From positions 54,573 to 118,572 of the forward strand of contig JBGPHC010000012.1 of the NCBI GenBank assembly GCA_041484195.1: a stretch of 64,000 nt of DNA. The letters are read 5' to 3'. Numbering within the stretch: the first letter of the stretch is position 1; every line of letters begins with the position of its first letter. The notes beneath the pieces were generated by a model that was not told the DNA's origin, searched no databases, and was given only the letters and a program-made list of their open reading frames with translations. Made by a program: the position numbers and the translations under genes. Positions 1 through 9,911 of the stretch are shown piece by piece. Origin of the DNA: PSRI01 sp041484195 (GTDB lineage: Bacteria; Bacteroidota; Bacteroidia; Chitinophagales; Chitinophagaceae).

Positions 1-460
1 TTTTTTGCCAACCACTGAAACTATCGATGACTCTAACTGAAAAGGAATTTTATCATTCTTGTGGTACGCGATGATAAAAATGTCAGAAAGTGCTAATATA
101 TCATATGAGTTTCTAATTGCAAAAAGGGGTTTGCGATATTGTTGTTTTGGCCTCTAAAAGTGCAATATCTTCTTTCTCTAAAATTTTCTTCACTTTTAGT
201 TTATACCACTTAAATTGACCTGTATAGAAGCAAAATTCATGCGCAGTATCAATAATGTGCACACATGTAATTACAAAATTTCCTCTGCCTGAAACAAATC
301 CAGTACCTACGGGATAAATACTGTCATATACTATTTCTCCTATGCTACTTAAATCAATTGCGTCGCCTTGCGATTTTGCGCAAAATGAGTTAATAATTAA
401 AGTAAGTACTACAATTATTTTTGAAAGATACGTTGTGACTGCTCCCATTAAGATAAGCAA
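1..460 (-). pseudogene. Trypsin-like serine protease, frameshifted and cut by the window edge
   Basis: The reading frame starts at 460 with a hydrophobic N-terminus, likely a signal peptide ending near SFCAKSQ. It then shows the start of a trypsin-like fold: GTGFVSGRGNFVIT followed by VHII, where His is the expected catalytic base, and EDIALLE, where Asp is the expected second catalytic residue. The frame hits a stop at 113, but a second frame continues without a stop to base 1 and reads like the same family (for example IIAYHKNDKIPFQLE and IVSVVGKK). The change of frame falls at a run of five T (minus strand) near 121-125, so one extra base there would explain it. The serine motif lies outside the window. 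It is either a sequencing indel or a young pseudogene; the exact protease family is not certain. Confidence 0.55.
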
Positions 461-844
461 AATATTTCATGAGAAAAGAAGAAATGGATCTAGTCTACTT
501 ACAGTCAATTATGATTTTTTTATTAGTTGAAAAAAAATTGCTGTTCAATTGATTGCATCCTTTTCCTTTGAATACTAAAAATGACTCAACAGTCTTAGAT
601 AAACTGTCCAATTTATAAGGGGCTGGTACAAGAGTCTTTCATTGAATACTGTACCACCGAGATGGGAGAAGCCGAAATCAACTATTTGCAAATCCAGCCT
701 CTGCCTTCAGGATATTAATTGTGGCAAACAATAGAACGACCAATCAAATTTAATTATTAAATTTAGTGATGTTGCGGTAAATTCATTACAAATTTTCGCA
801 TTTATAAGGCTCTGTTCAAAGTGCACAATTATTAAATAAGACTT
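461..844. other. Intergenic, no convincing gene
   Basis: About 385 bases between the leftward protease and the rightward DUF4145 gene. The only coherent piece is a stop-free plus-strand stretch of about 40 codons ending at 718 (ending LQIQPLPSGY) without a start codon. It could be the tail of a lost gene, but nothing supports it further. No clear promoter or RNA gene was seen. Confidence 0.4.
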
Positions 845-1416
845 ATGGGTAAATTAATTTGGCATACTGCTCAAAAGATGGAATCCAGACCTTTTGTCTG
901 CGGCTATTGTGGATGTTCTTTGGCTTCGCAGCTGGGATATACCGCAATGACCTGAGTGGCCAATAGTATATGGTCCGCTATCTATATATGTCATCAATGC
1001 TCAAATCCCAGGATGGGGATCAAATTCCTGGGCCTATTTTTGGACAATCCATCAAACATATTCCAGATGAAAAAATTGAAAAACTTTACAATGAAGCAAG
1101 AAAATGTTATACAATTAGTGCGTACACATCTTCTGTAATGTGTTGTAGAAAATTGTTGATGAACATTGCAGTAAGTGAAGGAGCGAAGGAAGGAGAACTT
1201 TTTGGATTTTATGTCAGCTTTTTAAATGACAATAATTTTATACCACTAAAAGGGAAACCTTGGGTTGATTCAATTAGAAAGTTAGGGAACGAGGCGAATC
1301 ATAGCATCGAATTCAGAACTGAAGAAGAAGCCAGACTAATACTCACGTTTACTGAAATGTTATTAAAGATAAATTATGAAATGCCGGGGCTATTTGAAAG
1401 CGCCTCAAAACCTTAA
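845..1416 (+). pseudogene. Zinc-ribbon + DUF4145 protein, broken by an in-frame TGA and a frameshift
   Basis: The gene starts with ATG at 845 and first encodes a zinc-ribbon half (FVCGYCGCSLASQLGY, with CxxC). An in-frame TGA sits at 953-955. Reading continues in the same frame with IYICHQCSNP, the second CxxC of the ribbon. Near 1005-1020 the frame shifts by one, and the rest (SQDGDQIPGPIFG, then KLYNEARKCY, SVMCCRKLLMNIAVSEGAKEG and WVDSIRKLGNEANH) is a typical DUF4145 domain to the stop at 1416. DUF4145 proteins often occur with restriction or defence genes, but their function is unknown. Both lesions lie in the linker around the second CxxC, while the helical domain is well kept. An intact downstream protein from 970 is possible, but it would lack the ribbon. 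Confidence 0.7.
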
Positions 1417-1510
1417 TATTGGTAGCATTATTAATTCAAATGCATGTTATCTTCCTTCAACCTAAACTGTGTGCAAGACCATAATTATAATGGTCCTGAA
1501 TAAATAAAAA

Positions 1511-1606
1511 CCGGGGTACAAACAGCCAACATCTTTAGATTATTTGGCTTTGATACCCCGGATTGAAGTCAGCTAAAAGACAGGAACAAACGTCCTGCCC
1601 TTTTTT
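1511..1606 (+). terminator. Two hairpins downstream of the DUF4145 gene, possible terminator
   Basis: CCGGGGTA at 1511-1518 pairs with TACCCCGG at 1554-1561, with an inner GCCAA/TTGGC pairing (1525-1529 with 1544-1548). A short second hairpin (CAGGA 1581-1585 with TCCTG 1593-1597) is followed by CCC and six T at 1601-1606. The second hairpin plus T-run has the layout of a weak rightward terminator; its five-base stem is the weak point. Confidence 0.35.
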
Positions 1607-1691
1607 GTTTGCTCGGCCTCCTGCAGTTACGGTAAGAATGATTTTGACACCTTTTTGACACCTGGCAGCCTGAAACCCGCATCAGGACTTC

Positions 1692-2034
1692 ATTGTTTGT
1701 GATCCCGCTGGGACTTCCGCCTCCGTCATTTTATTTTAAATGATTTGTACTAAATACGAAAATTATACTCCCAAAAGAGGTGCAAGGCTGCGGCGGATAG
1801 ACTTCTCGTCCCAGTTTTTTTATTTGAATAAAGATCTGAAAAATAGGCGCTGGCACTTCCGCCTCCGCAATACTCCATATATGATTTGGCTTGAAGATTA
1901 AAATTGTGCTTCCAATTGTGATGCAAGGCTGCGGCGGATAAACTTCTCGTCCCAGCTTTTTTTGCTATTGCAAAAAAAAGGCCATCCGCCAAAAGGCGGA
2001 TGGCCTGTGATCACTTCGTGATCCCGCTGGGAGA
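1692..2034. repeat. Two diverged tandem repeat units bounded by CTGGGAC/GTCCCAG-like ends
   Basis: Read on the minus strand, a block beginning CTGGGACGAGAAG and continuing through ATCCGCCGCAGCCTTGCA occurs at about 1955-1922 and again at about 1816-1783. Each block is followed after roughly 100 bases by GGAGGCGGAAGTSCCAGCG (near 1870-1850 and 1722-1700). The unit is therefore about 115-140 bases, repeated twice, with ends that are loosely inverted to each other. GTGATCCCGCTGGGA occurs at both outer edges (about 1698-1712 and 2017-2031), like flanking direct repeats. The long minus-strand ORF through this block only reads the repeat twice and is not taken as a gene. It could be a small non-autonomous element, an integration-site remnant or a structured RNA repeat. 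Confidence 0.5.
1972..2005 (-). terminator. Strong rho-independent-type terminator, leftward
   Basis: GGCCATCCGCC (1980-1990) and GGCGGATGGCC (1995-2005) form a perfect 11-bp GC-rich stem with a four-base loop. On the minus strand the stem is followed directly by eight T (1972-1979 as A on the plus strand). It would end leftward transcription, for instance from the degraded ORF at 2.6-3.2 kb. A second perfect hairpin, GATCAC-TTC-GTGATC, lies just beside it at about 2009-2023. Confidence 0.7.
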
Positions 2035-2614
2035 ACAATTATATAAATAAGAGAATTGATTATCAAATTATTACTTTATTCATCTCTATATTGCCCGCTC
2101 TAATTATGCGTTGCAAATTGTTTTTCAATGAACTTATTTGAGTATAAATACAAATATAACAAAAAAACAAATCGAATTTGCCACAGCAGCATCAGACGCC
2201 AATTGCCCAAATGATTGGGTTATTAAAAAGGTAAATACGCTATATGTCAGAAAAGAACCAATGTTTGCAATTTGCGAAGAGGCATCCTTAACAAATTTCA
2301 ATCTAGAAAAGAAAATTTGACTAATAAATCATATTTTCCAGAGTTGGCAAAGGATAGCAGATTATCGAACTCAGGTTCACTTTAATCAGCCAGACAATGG
2401 CCGGTCTCAGCAACTCAAAACTGGAAATTACATTTTGCGGCCCGGAGATGGCTCTGAATAGATTAATCTATGCGAATATTGGGAAGCAGGCAGGATGAGG
2501 AGAGACGCCCTGAAAAGAAAACCAGTAACACATTACACAACAGTATACATTTACGGGGAGGCGCATAGCCCATTAGAAAGCATTACTGAATCAAAAATAA
2601 AACAGGCTTCGGGT
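2035..2614. other. Intergenic, no supported gene
   Basis: About 580 bases with short open stretches on the plus strand: a 60-codon frame from a TTG at 2138, and a frame through about 2465-2625 containing EAGRMRRDALKRKPVTHYTTVYI. Neither has a recognisable family or convincing start. They may be relics of inserted DNA. Confidence 0.35.
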
Positions 2615-3200
2615 TTATATTGATTTCCTGGCAGTTTCGGGAGAATCGAAAACATCCAAAGGTTTTATTTCGGAAAAAGGCAGAGGGTCGTCAAGAATCC
2701 TAATATTATAGACCCTTATTAACCAATTCATATCAAAGAAGGAATCGGGGTAATTAAAGGTCTTCTGTGCAAGCGTAGCCAATATAGAGCAGGCACGTTG
2801 TGCACTGGATTTGAAACTTACCCGGTTTCGAAGCGTGTATGGCTTTTAGGTGAATACCAAAGTGAGCGGGTAATAGGGTTGGGCAGTACTGATGGCATCA
2901 TATACTGTATAGGTCACCTGCTTGGGCCTGAAATTCGTATTTATATTGTTAAACTGAAGAACCACCATTTGGAATAGAATGAAAAAATCCTCTTTTATCT
3001 CCTCCCTTATAGTCAATACTTTGAAATAAAATTCTGCATAGCATTTTTTCAGGGCCTAACGATCCCATTTTAACTATACCATATAAATATTTGATTTCGC
3101 ATCACTCCTCTTTCAAAAGGCCATTCGAACTATTGATCAGGCTATCGTTCAACTGAGACAATCGCCCTGTAACAATGTACTTGTCGTTCCTGGCTGGCAT
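2615..3200 (-). pseudogene. Degraded unrecognised ORF with internal stops
   Basis: A leftward frame from 3055 to 2615 encodes about 145 codons of protein-like sequence, including KVLTIREEIKEDFF, RPKQVTYTVYDAI, then FDMNWLIRVYNIRILDD, and ends PETARKSI before TAA. It is interrupted by one in-frame TAA at 2846-2848. Upstream, a different frame from an ATG at 3200 reads MPARNDKYIVTGRLSQL, meets a TGA, and continues into MGSLGPEKMLCRILF, so at least one frameshift would be needed to join them. I do not recognise the family. The leftward terminator at 1972-2005 lies about 600 bases downstream. It could also be chance open frame, but the length and amino-acid texture favour a decayed gene. Confidence 0.35.
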
Positions 3201-3478
3201 GATGCGCTTCCTGCAGCCTTATGAATCTGAATTTCCGTATCAGCATACCTCCAAAAAGACTCACTTATTCATTACTACGCTCCCATATAACAAATGACCA
3301 CCAATTAAGCTTCATGAGTCGGAAATTATACCTAAATTCAGGTCTTGGTTCAGGAGTAAAATTTGATTCCAAGAAGGCAACCCGTATCACGAAGATAATT
3401 ACCCGGCCCAATATTCTTATCCTCTTCTTAAAGGCCGGATGGCGCGTATTGCAATTGATAATACTAAACGATGTTTCA

Positions 3479-5017
3479 ATGAAACACAGTAAGCTGGGGC
3501 TTATAATATCGCTATTTTTCTCAGCCTGTATTTTTCTGTACAATTCAGGTTGTAATGATTCATCATCAGGTGGAGAACTATTAGCAAAACGGTATTGCGC
3601 TTCCTGCCACCTTTATCCTGATCCGCAGCTATTACCTAAATATATCTGGAAAGAAAGCATACTTCCCACTATGGGAGGATTTGCCAACCTGTATGTTGAT
3701 GAATCGGGTAATTATAGTGATATGTCCAATGAAATGATAAATAGTAAACTTCCCTTTTTCAAGAATATCCGGTTCTCAGTTTCAAAACAAGACTGGAATG
3801 CCATTGTAAAATATTATTTAATGGCGGCACCTGATAAATTGGCCAGCAATGATAGTCCTGTCAGCACTTCTCTTTCGGGTTTTGATATCGTTTTACCGGG
3901 AAAAAAAAGAAAGGCAAATACATCATGCATTTTTATAGATACAAGCAGGTCAGCATTATTCGTGGGAGATATGAACAAACCGGAGTTGTATATATATGAT
4001 ACCCGGTTAAAGCTTATTCATACTATTGATAGCTCAAAAGCTGTTGTAAATATCTCTCCGTTAAAAAAACAAAATCAGGCAGCAACTGAATATTTGATCA
4101 CCAATGCTGGCAGCTTTAGCCCATCGCCTTATGAAAACAAGGGTTTTGTTGAATTAATTCGATTTGATCATGACAGGATCAGCCGGAAAAAGCTTATTGA
4201 TTCTCTTAACAGGCCGGTTCAATCCATATCGACTGACGTTGACGGGGACGGATTAATGGATATTATTGTTTGTGAGTTTGGTTACTTACAAGGGCAATTA
4301 TCATTATTTAAAAATACCGGGAAAGGATACATAAAAAAGACCTTGTCAACCCTTCCCGGCGCTGAAAAAATTATTGAAGAGGATATCAATCACGACGGAC
4401 GACCGGACTTTTGGGTATTGTTTGCGGCCGCATACGAAGGTATCATACAATTTATTAATAAGGGAAATGATGAATTTGAGCAGAAGGAAATTTTAAGTTT
4501 TCCACCTTGTTATGGATCAACGTCTTTCTCATTAGTTGATTTTAATAACGATGGCAAAAAAGATATTTTGTACACCTGCGGCGATAATGCCGATCTTTCT
4601 CCAATATTAAAGCCTTATCATGGTATTTACCTGTTTGAAAATACTGGCAAGGATTTTAAGCAGAGCTTTTTTTATCATATGGACGGCTGCTATAAAGCTG
4701 TTGCCGCCGATTTCGATCAGGATGGAAAATTGGATATCGCCGCAATCTCATTTTTTGCCGATTATGAAAAAAGGCCTGAAGGCGGTTTTGAACTTCTTCA
4801 TAATAGTGGAGACAATAAATTTGTGGCGTCCACATTTCCATCAGTCAATAGTGGGAGATGGATCTGTATGGACGTAAATGATTATGACCATGACGGCGAT
4901 ATCGATATCATTCTGGGTAACCTTGGCGCAAAGCCTGGTAATGACAAGGAATTAATGCATAAATGGCTGGACGGCCCGGAATTTTTAGTGCTTAGGAATA
5001 ATCTTATACGCCGGTAA
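3479..5017 (+). CDS. Lipoprotein with CxxCH haem motif and FG-GAP/VCBS-like repeats
   Basis: I chose the ATG at 3479 (512 aa) over upstream starts because it gives a clean lipoprotein signal (MKHSKLGLIISLFF ... NSGC). Shortly after comes CASCH (C40, C43, H44), a c-type haem attachment motif, within a cytochrome-like stretch. The rest carries repeated DxDxDG-type calcium loops (DVDGDGLMD, DINHDGRPD, DFNNDGKKD, DFDQDGKLD, DYDHDGDID), typical of FG-GAP/VCBS beta-propellers. The protein should sit in the periplasm or on the outer membrane. A haem plus propeller layout suggests redox contact or binding of an extracellular ligand, but the function is unknown. It is convergent with the long leftward cluster, about 150 bases from its end, so it is probably transcribed separately. 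Confidence 0.75.
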   Translation: MKHSKLGLIISLFFSACIFLYNSGCNDSSSGGELLAKRYCASCHLYPDPQLLPKYIWKESILPTMGGFANLYVDESGNYSDMSNEMINSKLPFFKNIRFSVSKQDWNAIVKYYLMAAPDKLASNDSPVSTSLSGFDIVLPGKKRKANTSCIFIDTSRSALFVGDMNKPELYIYDTRLKLIHTIDSSKAVVNISPLKKQNQAATEYLITNAGSFSPSPYENKGFVELIRFDHDRISRKKLIDSLNRPVQSISTDVDGDGLMDIIVCEFGYLQGQLSLFKNTGKGYIKKTLSTLPGAEKIIEEDINHDGRPDFWVLFAAAYEGIIQFINKGNDEFEQKEILSFPPCYGSTSFSLVDFNNDGKKDILYTCGDNADLSPILKPYHGIYLFENTGKDFKQSFFYHMDGCYKAVAADFDQDGKLDIAAISFFADYEKRPEGGFELLHNSGDNKFVASTFPSVNSGRWICMDVNDYDHDGDIDIILGNLGAKPGNDKELMHKWLDGPEFLVLRNNLIRR

Positions 5018-5167
5018 AGTAATGTCTGCGCTTGAAATTCACGCAGCGTCGTCTGCGAAGCAGCGAATGGAAGCCGTGGATTATCATGAAAGCATTGTTG
5101 GGCCGCGTTCGCCGCGGGATGTATTCATTCAATCAGAAACATTGCCGAAACCATGACCAATATGAAT

Positions 5168-5869
5168 TCAAGGTAGTTCCGTTATTTTGAGATTATGAAA
5201 AAGAATTTTAGCGCCTTCTGATTCCAAGCAGAGGTAGCCTTTTTTTACAGACGACTTGCGTATCCCATTTACAAATTTACCATTCACTGAAAGTTTGACT
5301 ACTCCATCCACACAAATTACGGTATAACTATTCCACTCTCCTTTGCCATTGCACCGGTTTTCAGTAGGCTCGCTTCTGTCGCCCCTTGCGCTGTCCGGAA
5401 CGGTTGTTACCCCTCCCGCTCCGAACAATTCACCTTGCACCATGGCAATGGGTGGCTTTTTCCCGTCAAGCGTATTCAGATTGATCCAGTCCAGTTCCAG
5501 CATTTGCACTTCTACACCAGCGGGTAAACGGTTCCTGCCGGGTTTGGCATCACTCCATGCAAAGACGCCTGAATTTCCACCAGGTTCCATATGCATCCAA
5601 TCGACCTGTAAAATAAAATTCTCATATTGCTTTTCAGACCGCATCACACCGATGGGATGACCTGAACAGATCAGCAAATCCCTATTTTTTTTCCAGGTAT
5701 CGGGATCAGTATTCACGTTTATCCATTTAATGGAACTCTTTTTACTTTTTGAACCAGGCTTGCTTAGCGTTACTTCAGTTCCAAACTCAATGGGTCCGGA
5801 CTGCGCATATAAAAAGAAGTCGCAGACTATTATTAGGAGTAAGGAAAGAGTGATCTTTTTAAATTTCAT
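5168..5869 (-). CDS. DUF1080 (3-keto-disaccharide hydrolase fold) secreted protein
   Basis: A 233-aa protein with a signal peptide (MKFKKITLSLLLIIVCDFFLYAQ) followed by a single PF06439-type jelly-roll domain. Family signatures are GGNSGVFAW, GVEVQMLELDW and GEWNSYTVICVDGVVKLSVNGK. Members of this family cleave 3-keto-glycosides made by sugar oxidoreductases, and related proteins are also called DUF1080. It is the last gene of the long leftward cluster and the first of four DUF1080 domains in it. It likely acts in the periplasm on glycosides oxidised by the dehydrogenases upstream; which sugar is not visible from sequence. Confidence 0.8.
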   Translation of the reverse strand: MKFKKITLSLLLIIVCDFFLYAQSGPIEFGTEVTLSKPGSKSKKSSIKWINVNTDPDTWKKNRDLLICSGHPIGVMRSEKQYENFILQVDWMHMEPGGNSGVFAWSDAKPGRNRLPAGVEVQMLELDWINLNTLDGKKPPIAMVQGELFGAGGVTTVPDSARGDRSEPTENRCNGKGEWNSYTVICVDGVVKLSVNGKFVNGIRKSSVKKGYLCLESEGAKILFHNLKITELP

Positions 5870-5970
5870 ATCATATTTATTTTAAAGTATGCATCAAATC
5901 ATTTTATACCACCGTATTCAGCAATGGCGGTATTTCCGATTATTCATCGTTTTTCGGATACACAGCAGTC

Positions 5971-8112
5971 CTATTTTATCGGATTCTCCCTCTCCATCCG
6001 GTTCACCATTTCGTCGAATTTTGCCGTGATCGCGGGATCCAGCCTCGCCAGATCTTTCCATGCTTTATCACCATATACACCTGCCTTTGAATAATCGAAT
6101 GGCTTGAAATTGATCCTGGAAGCCACAGACATATCCTTCAACCGGAAATCATTGCGGGAGGGATCGATAAAACCGGGATCAGCGATAATGGAATGAATAT
6201 CCTTTCCTGTTTTTTGCCAGTCTTCAAAAGAAATATTTTTCACCTGTATATCACGGCCTCGGGTATCCCAATAGCAATTATAATCGGATAAGAAATTGAC
6301 TTTATCCCAGTTGATTCCTGCCAAATTCCCGCGATTATAATAAATGATGTTATTGGTAAAAGAAAAACCAATATGGTCCTCGGTCCTGGTAGCTTCCAAC
6401 TGCGCACGTATCTGCATTGCGAAAATATTATTCCGTATAATATTGCCTTTCCCGAAGTGCTGGTGGAAAGCCGAGCTTTTGCAGGCATATACCAGGTTAT
6501 TCTCCATGCTTATACCTGTTGACCCTTCATCCGTGTAAAGTCCCCAGCCGCCATAGGTATAAGCATAGATATGATGAATCACATTATTGCTGACCGTCGT
6601 TCCTTCCGATAGGCCAAGAGTGTACACGCCGCCCATATCGCTGAGCACACCCCAGCCCAGATGATGAATATGATTGAAATCGATGGTATTCCGCTTGGTA
6701 TAGCTGGGTGTATAGCCCCATACCCATCCGACAGAAACGCCTGTATACTGGAAATCGGCAATGTCATTATGCGTAACGGTGTTGTCACTAGCGGTGAAAA
6801 TAACCACTCCCACCGCGCAGGGAAATACATAGCCGCCCGAGTGCAGGATGTTATTGTCTATTGTAATATGATGGGTAATATCCTGCGCAGTTCCTGTAGG
6901 CTTTATTTCTCCCAGTTTCACACCCCCGGCGCCCAGATCGTGCAGATAACAATGTTCTATTTTACTGTCAGCGCAATGCTTGCGGAACCAGATTGCATTG
7001 GTGCCAGTGTGCGCTATTTCACAATTGATGATTTCAATATTTTTTGCATAATCGGCCATGATGGTTGCTTCGATGAAAGCAGCCGCCTGCACGGGATCAT
7101 TTCCTTCGTTGGGCATAGTATAGCCGCCTCCGTAAAAAGAAATATTTATGAAACGCAGGTTTTGAACGATCTTATTTTCTGTGCCGCGGATAATAATGAA
7201 TTGTTCGCCGGCCGGCGCAAAGCATTTCAGGCCCGATAGCTTCTCGCCCTCCCGGGGTATATAATATAAGGTGCCGGTCTTTTTTTCCAAAAACCATTCA
7301 CCGGGTGCATCGAGCGCCGATTGGACATTTTCTATCGTGAAAAGCGTCTCCTCGTTCATCCTGTTCCAAGCCTGCATACCGCGTCCTACCATATATACGG
7401 ACGTGTTCTTCATGCTGAGCCAGGATATTTTTTTGCGCGTATTATCCCATTTATGATAAAAAGTGAATACGGCATCCTGTAATTGCTGAGGTGGCAATTT
7501 GTACAGCAGCGCCGCCTGTTCAGGAAACAGAGCGATTTGCTGAAGCGCAAAAATGTGGAAGCGCTTGTCACCATAAAGATCGTAGGAGTGATCGGTATCA
7601 CTTTTCAATCTTGTTTCGGTAACATACCGTGGCTTAAAGAAGCCTTCATTGGGAAATTTGGCACGGGTGGCCCTTTTTCCATTGACATATAATTGCTCGA
7701 AGTACCAGTTGTACCGGATCACTTCCGGGATCTGCAGCTTCCAGAGCTTATCGTTCACTTTGGTAAAACCTTCCAGGGCCAGGCCGGCATAAAATACCGG
7801 CTTTTCTCCTTTCCTGGCCTCATAGGTAACCGTGGCGGCCGGAGTGCCCCCGTCTTCTTCTGTTAAGATCAGGGGTTCTTTCATGTAATAATTTCCGCCC
7901 AGTATAATGACATGAACGGGTTAGTTGATATTTTTTGCTTTCCGCAGGGAGCGTATCCTGTCTCTTGCTCCTTTTAGGGAAGCCAGAGGCCTGGCGATAG
8001 TTCCCGGATTATTATCATTACCGGCCGGAGAAATATAAATGTCTATAGCCAAAGCGCCAGTCGCTTTCAACAGCAGGAAACTGCAAATTACCCGTAACAG
8101 TGCTCTTTTCAT
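5971..8112 (-). pseudogene. Right-handed beta-helix (DUF1565-type) protein interrupted by in-frame TAA
   Basis: The N-terminal part (ATG at 8112) gives a signal peptide and the family hallmark DIYISPAGNDNNPGT ... SLKGARDRIRSLRK. Codon 64 is TAA (7921-7923). The same frame then continues with PVHVIILGGNYYMKEPLILTEEDGG and runs as a full beta-helix of about 650 residues to 5971, rich in N-x-I/V repeats such as NIIRNNIFAM and NEIIHCE-like coils. Without the stop this would be a normal 713-aa secreted polysaccharide lyase/hydrolase-like protein. The 637-aa downstream frame could only be made from an internal start (ATG at 7884) and would lack a signal peptide. The stop could be real inactivation or a one-base consensus error (AAA to TAA is one change). 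The substrate is unknown. Confidence 0.8.
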
Positions 8113-8210
8113 ATTGAATAGAATATTATAACATACATGACAGCATACAATACAGGAGCTGGTCTTCTGCATCATTCTCTACGCACAACCATTCATCCTG
8201 ACAAAACATA

Positions 8211-9854
8211 TTAATTTTTGACAGGGCCTTTTCTCGAATTTTTGACCTCTAATGCGCTTACTCCACCAACCTTATTTCCGAAACTGTTCCTGATATAAGT
8301 GACTATGGCGGCAATATCAGCGTCATTAAGAAAATAAAACGCGGCCATCGGGCTGGCATACTTTTCTCCATTCACCACCGATCCGGATAAACCATTCAAT
8401 AAAACATTGATGAGCTCTTTTTTATCTCCTGTAACCCGGGATGATCCCTGCAAAGGGGGAAATATTCCGAGCAGGCCCCTGCCATCACTTTTATGGCACG
8501 ATTCACAATATTGACCATAGAGCACTTTGCCGGCGAACAGGAGGCCCCGGCTTTGTCCTGATACCGGTGTCGCTCCGCTTTGCACCTTCGTAGCCTGAGG
8601 GTTGTGCAAAGGATTTTTGCCCGGCGAAATTTTAATGATCCTGTCATCGTCAGGTATTGGAAATCCTGAGCCCGGACTCTTATTCCAGTCTCTGTTGCTG
8701 GTAGCAATAAATACATCACCTGCGGGTGAAATGCATACATCCCGTAGCCGCCCAAACACTTTTGAAAAATAGACTTCTTCAGAAATAATGGCTGTGCCAT
8801 TCGCATTAAGCTTCAGCACCCGCAAGCTGGCGTCTTTGAGCGCACACAGAAGCAATGAATTTTTCCATTGAGGTATAGCGGAAGAACCATAATAATCCAG
8901 ACCCGAAGGTGCAATGGTGGGCGTCCATACCTTCATCGGCTGGATGACGGCAGAATCGGCGCAAAAAATTTGTTCACTGGCATCATCACAAAATCCCTGC
9001 ACGACCGGCCATCCGTAATTACCTCCTTTTTTGATCATATTCACTTCATCATCGGTAACATCTCCGTGTTCTGAACTATATAGTATCCCGTTGGGAGCCC
9101 GGACAAGCCCCTGCGAATTGCGGTGGCCCCATGACCATACGGGATTCCCCGGAATGGGGTTATCGGCCGGAATGGTTCCATCTATATTAAGGCGAAGCAC
9201 TTTTCCGTTGGGTGAACGAAGGTCCTGGGACAGCCTGGGCCTGTCTATATCTCCCGTTGTAAATAATAATTTCCCCATGGCATCGAAAACCAATCTGGAA
9301 CCGTTATGGGTTTCTGTGGCAGGAATGCTGTCGGCCAGAACATAAGGATTGATCAGCGTATCTTTCACATACTCATACCGGACAATCTTTAAGAATAGAG
9401 AAGAACCATCCAGGTAAGAATAATCCGTAAAAAAATAAGGCAACCGTTTAAAATCAGGATGGAAGGCAAGGCCCAGCAATCCTACCGCTCTTTGCTCATG
9501 CACTTCTGGTATCCGTAATATTGTTATGACCTGGCCGGTAACCGGATGGACTTTCCGAATCAATCCTTTTTGTTCTGTAAACCATATCCAGTTGTCCGGA
9601 CCCCAGGTGATCTCCCACGGAACATCCAGTCCCTTTGCCAGTATATTGACATTAATATTGATGTCGGTTTGGTTTAATGCAAACTGAGTTTCGTTCACTG
9701 CTGGCAAGGATACCGATATCAGTTGGGTTGAGATAGATGGCCGTGTGACAGGGATACTGAACGCCAGCAGGACAATCATAAGGCCCGTTACCCATCTCAT
9801 AAAAGAGGTGGAGCCATTTGAAAATACATGCAATAATTTATTATTCGCGTTCAT
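8211..9854 (-). CDS. PQQ-dependent sugar dehydrogenase (GSDH/sorbosone type) fused to cytochrome c
   Basis: The 547-aa protein has a membrane or signal segment (RWVTGLMIVLLAFSIPV), then a six-bladed propeller of the glucose/sorbosone dehydrogenase family from about residue 65 to 400. Markers are LDVPWEITWGPDNWIWFTEQKG, AVGLLGLAFHPDF, SEHGDVTDDEVN and GGNYGWP. The C-terminus is a cytochrome c domain with CESCH (C450, C453, H454) and a possible distal Met ligand in SPMAAF. It should oxidise a periplasmic sugar and pass electrons directly to its haem. It sits between the SDR and beta-helix genes in the PUL, matching the oxidative theme of this end of the cluster. Confidence 0.85.
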   Translation of the reverse strand: MNANNKLLHVFSNGSTSFMRWVTGLMIVLLAFSIPVTRPSISTQLISVSLPAVNETQFALNQTDININVNILAKGLDVPWEITWGPDNWIWFTEQKGLIRKVHPVTGQVITILRIPEVHEQRAVGLLGLAFHPDFKRLPYFFTDYSYLDGSSLFLKIVRYEYVKDTLINPYVLADSIPATETHNGSRLVFDAMGKLLFTTGDIDRPRLSQDLRSPNGKVLRLNIDGTIPADNPIPGNPVWSWGHRNSQGLVRAPNGILYSSEHGDVTDDEVNMIKKGGNYGWPVVQGFCDDASEQIFCADSAVIQPMKVWTPTIAPSGLDYYGSSAIPQWKNSLLLCALKDASLRVLKLNANGTAIISEEVYFSKVFGRLRDVCISPAGDVFIATSNRDWNKSPGSGFPIPDDDRIIKISPGKNPLHNPQATKVQSGATPVSGQSRGLLFAGKVLYGQYCESCHKSDGRGLLGIFPPLQGSSRVTGDKKELINVLLNGLSGSVVNGEKYASPMAAFYFLNDADIAAIVTYIRNSFGNKVGGVSALEVKNSRKGPVKN

Positions 9855-9911
9855 ATTACATACCTGATTGCGTTACGGACGCCGTAGCATATGGTTATGA
9901 AAATAAATATT

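Noticed and set aside
600..718. About 40 stop-free codons on the plus strand ending LQIQPLPSGY
   Set aside because: No start codon and too short to support a gene.
1750..1992. 80-codon minus-strand ORF
   Set aside because: It reads through the tandem repeat twice (the same TRSLSAAALH appears two times) and has no other support.
2138..2320. 60-codon plus-strand ORF
   Set aside because: TTG start, no known domain, no context; possibly chance.
6661..7239. 192-codon plus-strand ORF opposite the beta-helix gene
   Set aside because: Shadow of the real minus-strand frame, with an irregular composition and no domain.
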